A stretch of 64,000 nucleotides of DNA from Kudoa neothunni. Its lineage: Eukaryota; Cnidaria. This document shows positions 51,141 through 61,032 of the stretch, piece by piece; within the stretch, counting starts at the first letter, position 1, and each line of letters begins with the position of its first letter. The DNA lies in the NCBI GenBank assembly GCA_964304625.1, contig OZ199839.1:9734001-9798000 (forward strand), in the 5' to 3' direction. Below the pieces are notes generated by a model that searched no databases, was not told where the DNA came from, and saw only the letters and a program-made list of their open reading frames with translations. Position numbers and translations under genes: made by a program.

Positions 51141-54096
51141 ATGGTCTCATTTAGCTTGCTTGTTGCATTATTTTGTAATAAATTAAAATTCTCGCATCTT
51201 TTGAACCATCTTAGGCATACAGAAGAATTTTGTGTTTGGGGTTCAAGAAGAGACTACACAGCCTGCCAAAGTTCTTACGTACCGCATAGCAGATAGTGAC
51301 AAAGTACATCTGACTTTATCTGGATCAATTTATTCTGCCCAAGATAAAAAGTGTTTTATAAGAAAAGAAAAGGAAGGTGCAGTTGAATTTGATGATATAA
51401 ATACATGTGAGGAAAATATTAGTGAGCATGGAGAAAGCAAATGCCTTCGTCCTTGTACTGGAGATATCAAATTGACATTTGATAAGCTTTCACCCAAAAC
51501 AAAATATGTCTATGTATATTCTGGGGATGATGCCAACACAATTAAAACAAAGATCACTGGCGGAGATGTGTTTGGATTGTCAATTCGTAATTGTTAGTAA
51601 TTTGTTTTAAAAATAATTAAATATAGCTCTCTTGGTGAATCCAATAGTCACAATTTCTACAGACACTTCAGGGAAACTGAAACTTCTAACAAAAACATGC
51701 CCCAAAGTCGCTTGTCCCATTTATTACAATGGTGTTAAATATGCCGAAGGGCTGATCGCAACTAACTGTGTAACTGATATTAATAATACGGTTGATTTTG
51801 ACGTGTTAATACCTTATTATGAAATGAAATGTGTAAATTATCCAAGCTTTTTCTACCATATGCCAAATACATACATGAGAAAAAACATTGATATATATAA
51901 ACCCCCAATATTATGTGACCTATAAAGAGGGTGACAACGCAAAAACGAAATATCTCTTAAAGTTTACAAATGCTTTCCCATCAGAAATTTGTTTTTTTAA
52001 TGTGAAAGACGCAGCAACTACTTCACAGGGGAGTACAAATGATTACGAATCATCGTGTGGTGGTGAGGCTGGAAAAAAATGTTATGCACCATGTGATAAT
52101 GTTGAATTGGCGCTTGCTACATCCAAGCCGATCGTGAAAATATTAATTCAAACTAGATACCATACATTTGGAGTGGATGGAACCAGCGATGATGGTTATG
52201 AAGAGAAAAAATTTGGTAAGATTTCATTAAATTTTAAGTAATTTATGTTAATTTTAGCTGTTGTTGAGTCGGCAAGTGCAAGCACCCTATTAACAACACA
52301 TACTGCTACTGGAGTAACACTTAACAGATCCCTCTATAATCCAGAGAATAATAATAATAATGTTAAATTTACGAATTGCAACTTAAAATCCTTTCCAGCC
52401 GATTCTCCAAGACTTACAGAGGGAAGGGCAGTTAACTGCCCAAGCGATGCTTGTCAAAATGATTGTTCAGCAACCTCCATTATTGGCGGATTGACTGCAG
52501 GAAAAGCATATATAATTGAAATAGCTCCTACTACCGATTTAGATAATTATACTGGTTTTAAAGAATATTTGTTTTTCAGAACAAGTAATTTAGCAAAGTT
52601 TACAATCATTATTACAATTTATTCTCAGCTAAAGCTAGCGCGTCAAATTACGTTACTACCTCTCCCACAACAACCGACGTAACAGCTACATTAAAGGCAA
52701 TATCCGAAGCAGTGGGATCTGATAAGAGTGAACCGACATGTGCATATTATTTCAGTGAACAAGGGAAAGGAAAATTTGTGGAAGCAGTATGTGAAGATAG
52801 TAAACCATGCAGAGGATTTTGTAGGGACATCAAGAAATTGATAAATCTAAATCCCAAAACAAATTATGATATTAAGGTTGTTTCAAATAAATTCTATGGA
52901 ATAAAAATATTTGAAAATGTCTCAACAAGTAAAAATATGATATTGAAATCTCATTTAATTTACGGTTGATAGTTTTTTCAACCCTCACCCTATCCCACAA
53001 GTTTCTCGATAAAGGATTTCGAGTTGTTGGAAGATTAACAACTGCATATCCAGAAGCAATATGTCATTATAAACTTAAAGTTAAAAATGGAATTAGTTCG
53101 GATGTAGTTTATTCCTGCCCAACAATTGCCCCTTCTCCTCCACAGGACAACCCACCCAATACTAATGCTGTTCAATCTTCCACGAATAAAAATTTAGAAC
53201 AATCTAATTTGATAAGTCATCTAAATTCTTACAATAATAGAGTAGCAAGAGCGAGTGGCGTAGCTGATATAACTCCAAGTTCATCTACGAACACTCCAAC
53301 TATAATTTCTCCTACCACAACAACCAAGTCTAAGTTCCCACCATGCAATAAACCACCTCTATGCAGCAGCATAATAATCAGCGAGGGTTACGAGGCTGAT
53401 AAAGAATACCAATTATTGGTTACAGCTGTGGACAGATCGGAAGAAATTACTATCAATATTCCCAAAAGTACGATATTTATTTATCAAACTATATAAAGTT
53501 CTAATATATCACACACAAATAGATGCTCTCCCTGAGAATCCTGAGGAAGTAGATAAACAAATCACAGTGATTATCGAAAGAGTTGGCGATACTTTAAAAA
53601 TCACATCATTGCTTCCAAAACAAAAGAATGAAAATTCATTGTGTCGATGGATATTGAAAGATATGAACGATCCTTCTTTACCAATAGTGAAAAAGTGTGA
53701 CACTGTTGGAAGTAGTAGGTGTAAACTTCCAACATGTAAATCATTCACAATTGAGCGCGTAAGCGATACCAGTGATTATCATTTAACGGTTATTCACTCC
53801 CAAGACCCTACAATAAAAGGCGTTGGGAGAATTAAACAAGGTAGTTAACAATAAATTATTATTATTTTAATGATCAATATAGGAGAAACTTCTAATCAAT
53901 CAAAGTAAAATTGTAAAATGATAATATTAAATTTGATTTAATTTTTAGGGCGAGCACGTCAATGTATTTTTTTAATTATTTGAGTATATTTTAATGAGAT
54001 ACCATACATTTTAGGATAATTGGAATTATTGTTCCGATTGTTATCGTTGTAGTAGCAGTTGGATTGTACTTTGGTTACAAGAAGAATAAATCTTAG
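51141..54096 (+). CDS. Locus 3: modular Cys-rich FN3-like type I membrane protein
   Basis: Eight exons: 51141-51174 (signal peptide MVSFSLLVALF), 51215-51586, 51627-52215, 52258-52584, 52629-52928, 52973-53467, 53523-53840, 53999-54096. All junctions are phase 1, with introns of 40-55 nt except the last (158). It has seven or so module-length units with the four-cysteine pattern, for example CAYYFSEQ..CEDSKPCRGFC and CRWILKD..CDTVGSSRCKLPTC. A Ser/Thr/Pro-rich stretch lies in exon 6. The membrane helix is IIGIIVPIVIVVVAVGLYF, then GYKKNKS. Exon 3 is 589 nt where locus 4 has 588: a run of five C at 51902-51906 replaces four and shifts frame. About 843 residues without that base. The last exon could also start after the CATTTTAG at 54013. 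Confidence 0.88.
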
Positions 54097-55034
54097 GAAT
54101 CGATCTAAACATCAGCTTATTAGTCTTAATAAAACAATATTTTTATTTTAAAAGTTTAAATTTTAACTTTTCATATACTTCATTTTTTTCAAATAAATAC
54201 ATTATTTATGTTCTATTTTGAGTTAATAACAAAATAAGTATTGGGATCATCCCAACTATCTAATTCCATTTATGCTTTTAACCTATATTCTACATTTTTA
54301 TGATATGAATTAATAAATTATTTTTTTATTTATATGATAGCTTTTCTGTTAATCTAAGTTAACTCTCAATTTGAAATACTAATAGCAGTTTATCAAAAAT
54401 ATTCCATCCAAAGCATATCCTATAAAACTGTTATAAAGGTTTTGAAAATTAATAACCCAATTATATTTAAAAGAATTATTTAATTTACACGAGAATATTT
54501 CTCACAGTAAAAAAGTCATTAAAATATATTCCATTCACTATGGAATAATTATAGATAATTAATATAAGATCACTATCTCCACATATTTAAAATTAATCAT
54601 TTCTTGATTTATTTAATTAATTAATATACAATTCCTACATCATCCAATATTAACTATTATCAAAATATTTTATTTATGGGCACAATAGATAAGACATTCA
54701 TAGGAAACAACACAACAATAAACTATAAACTAAACGTGAAGATTTTTTGTCTTATTGTAATGAATGATCGCGGGTGAGGTTCGAATCGGCGAGCCATAGC
54801 TTAAAAGGCGGTGGTGCCATATCGCTATGTTATTGATCGCGCATTAGTTGACTTTGGTTTAAAACTATTATACCAACAATTAACCCTTACAGGACGGTGT
54901 TCGGAAAATGTACGTATGTTCTGGTGTGGGGTCCGCGCGGACCCCAGCGGTTATTTCATTATGTAAGCGCAATTTTTATAATAACTACCATTTTATGTGA
55001 TTAATATAGTGTAAAGATACGGAAACAATTATTA
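54097..55034. other. Intergenic
   Basis: AT-rich; contains the SINE-like fragment below and, at 54880, TTAACCCTTACAGGACGG followed by a GGGGTCCGCGCGGACCCC palindrome (54936-54953), a transposon-end-like structure. Confidence 0.5.
54766..54846 (-). repeat. tRNA-Lys-derived SINE-like fragment
   Basis: On the minus strand it reads TAGCGATATGG (A box), CCTTTTAAG (anticodon loop with TTT) and GATTCGAACC (B box with one change), in tRNA order and spacing. Neither the T stem nor the anticodon stem pairs, so it is not a working tRNA. Confidence 0.45.
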
Positions 55035-57166
55035 CATTCGGTGACCATTAATTCGTACTCCCCTCGGGGACGGAGAAAATTACGAATTATACGTCAGTAA
55101 CGTCTAATTCGTAATGGCTTTGTGCGCGCGTGAAAAAAATAGCATGAAAATTTTGATTTTATTAATTTTTAAGGCTTTCTAAAATAATCTGTTATTTTTG
55201 ATTGTATTTGAGTTTTTCAATATACTCATACACATATGATTCTAATTTAGCTAATTCATCACCTAAAAAGTAGCACCAGCACCTTTGAAAAATATTTTCA
55301 AATTTTCTACAAAAATTATAGCATCTTTAGAAGTGAATTTAGGCTCCACAGGTTCGTCCTCTACCTCTTCAGGCTCGCTAACGATTTCCTCGTATTAGAT
55401 GTTCTCTAAATTATCACATACGGGAAACAAACTTTCTTCGATACCTAATTCATCGACTTCTTCTAGAGATGTGGAACTATCTGGAGATAAAATTGTATTG
55501 GAATTTTCTGGTTCATTTACGGATGTTTTTAAGCCGAAACCAGATTTAGAAAAACAATTAATAATTGTTTCAGGAACTATTGAATTCCAAGTATCCTTAA
55601 TAAGAGTCATTGCTTCCCATAAATCTAGAGGTTTTATATCCAGTCCTATTTCTGCACGGAGCGTATATTGCCTCGTTAAGTTTTTCCGGTATGTTGCCTT
55701 AAATGAACGAATAACACCTTGATCCATTGGTTGTAGGACCGATGTGGTGTTTTTGGGGAAAATATACTATTTGAACGTTGGAGAGTTCCATGTGTTGATG
55801 GCAACTTGCATTGTCCATAAAAAGAACAATTTTTTGTTTCTACTTCTGAAAATACTATTAAGTTTTAACAGATAATTTCTAAAAATGCTTGTTATCATCC
55901 AGCCTTTCGTGTTGTACTCATAGGGAACTGGAGTATTATTTATACTTTTAAAGCATCTAGGTCGGGCATAATGACCTATCACTAAGAGGTCTAGCTTTTC
56001 ACCATTCACTGAGGCTCCAAGTAGTAATGTAATCCTTTTTTTTGACTTTTTACCACAAGACATATTATTTTCAATAGCAGAAACGTAACTTTTTCCTATA
56101 ATAATATAGATAAATACTTGAGCAAAAAGAATTGATTGTAGAATATTGTATAATTTCGATCATAACGAAAAAATAATGAAGTACACATTTGGCGCCCACA
56201 AAATAATCATATTGTGGAAGTAATACTATTAACAAAAAATTTTTCATTTAATGTATGTAAAAATATCTGATCGAAACAAAAATAACCATTTTTAGGAAAA
56301 ACTTACGAGGCGTTGATTGATGGAACAGCGCGGTCTCGTCGACATTGTATATTTGATCCTCTTTATAATTTTCAAGAATTTTAATTAGTTGAGTCTTCCA
56401 TTCTGTGATGATTCCTATGGGTACCATGTTAGCATCCCCATGAAAGCTAACTTTTTTTAATTGAATCTATTTTTAAAGCCGCGAAACCATCCGTAGCTAA
56501 CATTTTTGAAATCGTCATCAGAAGCACCGATCTCATTAATTTATTAATTATTTCTGTAGTGAACCTAATATAATTAATCATCACCTTTATGTTATGGTCG
56601 AGGTTCGTCGTCGGTGGCGTGGTTAGTTTTGTTGAACCGTGTTTTCTATAGCTTGTCGCTGCCGCGTTACAATTTCGATGGACGATAATTCGATACTTTT
56701 CGACCTCATCCAAATGAACCACTCATAAACACGTTGATCGACTTCATATTTTCCTTTCCGCATTGATCTTCGTTGGGATGGAAGCAATTGATTCTCAAAT
56801 GCTTGTGTAATTTTAGCACTTTTTTCTAAAATGCCATTCAATGTTGAAATATAACCTATTTTGAAGTGTTTGATAGTTTCTGTCTTTCTATTTAAGGGCG
56901 GCAAACTATCATAATATTTAATTACGTCATATTTTTCCTGAAATGTTGTTCCGAATTTGTGAATTCTTTTTTCGGGCATTTAGAAATAATTACAAATTAT
57001 CGGTTAATACACACTTTTAAAACTTTTTATTTGACAAAATAAAAAAATAACTCGTATATTTAATTAACAACTAATAATAAACGTTATTTGACAAATGTAA
57101 CCCAATGGATAGAGTTTTAAGGGATGTTACGAATTATCGGTTCTACGAATTAACGGTCACCTACTG
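55035..57166 (-). mobile_element. Pogo/Tigger element with both ends
   Basis: 2,132 bp flanked by TA. Ends are CATTCGGTGACCATTAATTC on the left and, reversed, CAGTAGGTGACCGTTAATTC on the right. The element carries one minus-strand transposase gene. The outer CAGTAGGT is shared with the copy at 41610-43128. Several interruptions make it inactive in this form. Confidence 0.88.
55395..56979 (-). pseudogene. Tigger transposase, interrupted
   Basis: From the start at 56979: a CENP-B-type helix-turn-helix (residues 1-100, with KRIHKFGTTFQEKYDVIKYY), a second DNA-binding part, then NVDETALFHQSTPRK at about 56330 with the first catalytic Asp, ITLLLGASVNGEKLDLLVIG at 56040-55970, and MDQGVIRSFKATYRKNLTRQ at 55727. 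The C-terminus is acidic. The second catalytic Asp region reads LFFLWTMQV where LFFMDNA is usual, which a frame change explains. At least three frame breaks separate the parts. Confidence 0.85.
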
Positions 57167-57666
57167 TATTTGGTTAAAATTGTCGGTAAAGGGAGAGTAC
57201 CCAGCTCCAAAAATTCGGCATCTTCCCGTACACGCGCATTGCCGATTGGTTTATAATTTAATTTAACACATTTTTAAAATATTGAGTGATCACGAATCAG
57301 ACCCAAATTTTTATTTTGAAGAGTTGCAAAAAAACACTTTGGCAACAATCGGGAAGCGCGCAATGTAATGCGCATACCTTTTCATAACCTTTTTCAGCCT
57401 AATTTGTCATAAATAATTCATGAAATTTATATTTTTAATTCTTATAATATTATCGAATATGTTCTCGCGATTAAAGAATCACACAGGATAGGAGATATTT
57501 TATTTAGTGGTGTTTTGAATTTTCGATAATTATAGATGTAATAATAACTGTTATATTTATATCTCACGTTAAATTTAAAAATTTATGTGTTTTTATAATT
57601 TAATCCGATTAACAATAGTTTTTTCGATGGCGGAATTTTCAATTCAGCGTCAATTTTTATAAACTT
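57167..57666. other. Short spacer, possible left part of Merlin element
   Basis: No coding signal. It probably includes the left terminal repeat of the following element, but I could not define it. Confidence 0.4.
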
Positions 57667-58715
57667 TTGTTTAACGTGAGTGCTCTATTTACTTACCTAG
57701 CGAATAAGGGACTATTACAAAAAATGCCTGCTCGGTGCAAGAATTGCCACGGGCATAACACTCTACGCCTCCAAGTTACAACGAGAAAAGAAACAATACT
57801 TCAATCGATCTTTGTGACGATGATATTGAGAAATACTCGTATACATGTTCAAAGTACTTTTATTTTATGTGTAGTTTTTAAAATATTAATTTTAGGAATG
57901 ATTGTAGAACGCATTTTTCACTCAGGGCCTCTACCTTCTTTGGCATCAATAACGCGATGGGGACGAATGTATCCAAATTAGCAGTGTCTCAGCTATTTGA
58001 GTTACTATACATTTGGTGTATTGAAGAACAAAGATGCAGGGTGGTAGTATTAACTCAAATAACCGAGAAAATGGGCGGAGAAAATCGAATCGTCGAAATT
58101 GACGAATGTTTATTAAGAGGTCGCCGTAAAAACAACCGGGGAAGATTTTTAAGCATAGACAGATTGTTGGCCACCCCTAACTATTTCTTAAGGAGTAGGT
58201 TATTCCGTGGAGCGATTCCTTTGAGACGTCAGCGGAGAAATGAAAGGTATGGTTACAGAATAAACGGCCCTTGGGTTGTTGGCATTTGCTAATGCTCTAT
58301 CGATGAAGATGGCAAACGCAAATTGTTAGAATCAAGATTTTTTATTGTCCAAAAAAGGGATAAACGAACGTTGACCCAACTCGTCTTACAGGAAGTTGAA
58401 AACGGGATTACAATCTATACTGACGAGTGGTTGGGGTACACCTCTCTCCGAATTTACGGCTATAACCATATAACCGTTAATCACTCTAAAGAATATGTCA
58501 CTCCAGAGGGTTACCATACTAATACGGTCGAGGTTGTGTGGCGTCATCTCAAAACAAAACTCATTCTGAAAATGAGCGTTGTGCCACGAAATTAGCTGGA
58601 TTCCAACCTACATGAATCATGGTCGCGTTCCATTCATAAAGGATATTGGAATTTCTTCGAATATATTGTAACAGTTATCGCTACTATTTACCAATTAAAT
58701 AATAGCTAATGAAAC
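57667..58715 (+). mobile_element. Merlin (ISXO2/IS1016-type) DNA transposon, interrupted
   Basis: Pieces in order: GLLQKMPARCKNCHGHNTL (57710-57770, zinc-ribbon start), HSGPLPSLASI, then ENRIVEIDECLLRGRRKNNRGR at 58080-58145 with the first catalytic Asp, ITIYTDEWLGYTSL at about 58410 with the second, and NHSKEYVTPEGYHTNTVEVVW at 58480-58540 with the Glu. Frame changes and a stop separate the segments. Between NRGR and INGPWVVGI about 37 residues are inserted that the family does not have. Exact ends were not found. Confidence 0.85.
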
Positions 58716-61032
58716 AAAATATTTGTGTTTTGATTCCTTTCATCTTTTATATACTGCTATTTGTCAAAAAAACTTAAGAAAACTTTAGATTTTACCATAT
58801 TAGTATTAACTATAAAATTAAAATTATATTTGCAGTAAATATATTTGAGATTTCTCGCGCATTTTCGTTTAATGATAATAAATTAAAATATATGTTTATG
58901 ATTTACCGCTAAGGCTTTATTAATGAAAAAATATTTTTTCTTTATAAATGAAATTAGATTATGAAACTTTTTTTAAGAAAAACTAATTTTTAATTTTTGA
59001 CTCACAATTGTTTCTCAGTCTTGATAATTAATACGATTATACAGTACATTAACTATGAATTATAGTTATCACGGATCGTTACTCAAAGTATTCAATTATA
59101 TTTGTACAAACCAACATTAAATTTTTTTTTGACTTATTTATAATCTAATTATAAATAGTTAACGAATTATTCATTATACTGTCTGTAATATCATAAGGTT
59201 TTCAATTTCTTCAATATGGTTTGTTCGGTATACCGTTGTATATTTAATATAAGTACATCAACAAAATATATGAACTAAAAAATGAAAACTTAAGGTTACA
59301 CAACAATAAATAACTGGCATATATCCTTTCGGTTCAATTTCATTAATAATTCACAGAACATATTTGATAATATTATAAAAATTAAAAATATAACTTTCAC
59401 GAATTATTACGAAAAATATCTTGGTGAAAAACTATATCAAATAAAAACTTATAAAGAGTTCTAACGAAATCATTTTATAAAAACGTATAAAACAGCAAAT
59501 TTATGGATTTCATATATAATATTAAAAGTTTATGTGAATTAATTCTTAATTATTATGCTTTAGAAAGAATATTAATAATACATGTGATATATCTGTGGAT
59601 TAGCTTATTTTAAAATTGGTTTGGAATATTAAAAATAATATATAAACTAAAAAATTTCATGATAAACGACTTTGCACAAGCAGAGAGCTAGAACAATTTG
59701 GCAGACGAAATTAATACACTTTAGTTATTTCGTGCAACTATAAACTGCTATTTTTACTTTCTGCAACGTTCCGACTATTCATATTAAATTTAAGCAAGGC
59801 AAAAACACACTTAATCATGAGTAATTTGTTAAATTCATATGGAAAATAGAACAAAACTACCTTGCGCATTCACATGCACACGCACCGATTGAAGCCGAAC
59901 GTGAATTTTAGCAAAAGTTTTAGAAGTGAATTATGAAGCGAATTGTTGTTCGGCCAAAAGTTTAAAATAGTGAATAATTGATTTGAAATAAAATCGGGAT
60001 TGTCAGACATGCGTAAGAGGGTAAAAAATGGGAGCTGCACACTCCTCCATTACCGTTCTTCGTAATAAAACGAGCATATATAATTTTATACGTAATTTTT
60101 TACATATTGAAATTGAATGTATAATTTGCTAGATTTAATTAATAACAAAATCAACATTTATTTTTTAATGTAATTGTTACTTAAGACTATTAAAATCTAC
60201 AGCATTATAATGACAATCAAAACGTAAAATCTATAATTTATGATGTTAGTCATTCCGAATAATTTATAATATCGACAGATAAAATATAACGAATAATTTT
60301 AGTGGGCATTTTTATTAATGTGAGTCTTCCGAAAGCCGAATTGATAAATTTACAATCAAAATTTCAAAAAATGACCAATGTTTCAGAGAGATGATTCGAT
60401 GAAAATAAAATTTAATGGGAGACAGAATTATCCAAGCAGCAAGAGTTCTTACTGATACATTAATATATTTTTTACTGTCAATATAACTCATTCCATACGA
60501 AATTTGAAAATTAGTTTCAATTGATTAACTACATTTTTTGCAACATATTTTCAAGAGAATAATAAAAAATGAATTAATTTTAACCCAGCTGCTACATTAA
60601 ATACTCCGTTGATCTTGTTGATACAAAATCCAAAGTTTTCTTAGACAAATTACTTTTATTAGTTGCTTTTTCATTATAACGACGGAGAGCCATTAGTTCA
60701 ACTTTTTATTCTAATGAACTATGAGAAAAAATCTAATCAGCTCTTTTTTAACCCGTTTCAACCAGATATTGCATAAACAATTCCAAAGAAAGCCAAATGA
60801 TAATTATTCCATATCTCTATTTAACATTAATTTTTTGTACAGAATTACATTAAAAACGTGCTGAGGTAGTTTTGCAAAGATTATAAAATTCTACTAACTT
60901 TAAATTACTTAAATAATCCGATTAGTCATAATTTTTAGAGAGTATTATTTCTTTCATGAATAGTTATTGTTTATTGATACAATAAAATAAATAATCTGAT
61001 ATATATTCTACTTAATATAAATGAAGACAAAC
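58716..61032. other. Intergenic and promoter of locus 4
   Basis: No gene seen. From about 60790 it is homologous to the promoter region of locus 3. Confidence 0.55.

Noticed and set aside
53509-53748. Antisense ORF conserved in loci 3 and 4
   Set aside because: Identical in both only because the coding strand is identical; it is the reverse of exon 7.
53941-53965. Tiny exon GGCGAGCACGTCAAT before the membrane exon of locus 3
   Set aside because: It would need a phase-2 membrane exon and does not supply it; a single acceptor at 53997 keeps phase 1 without it.
54766-54846. tRNA-Lys gene on the minus strand
   Set aside because: A and B boxes and a TTT anticodon are present, but the T and anticodon stems do not pair; treated as a SINE-like fragment.
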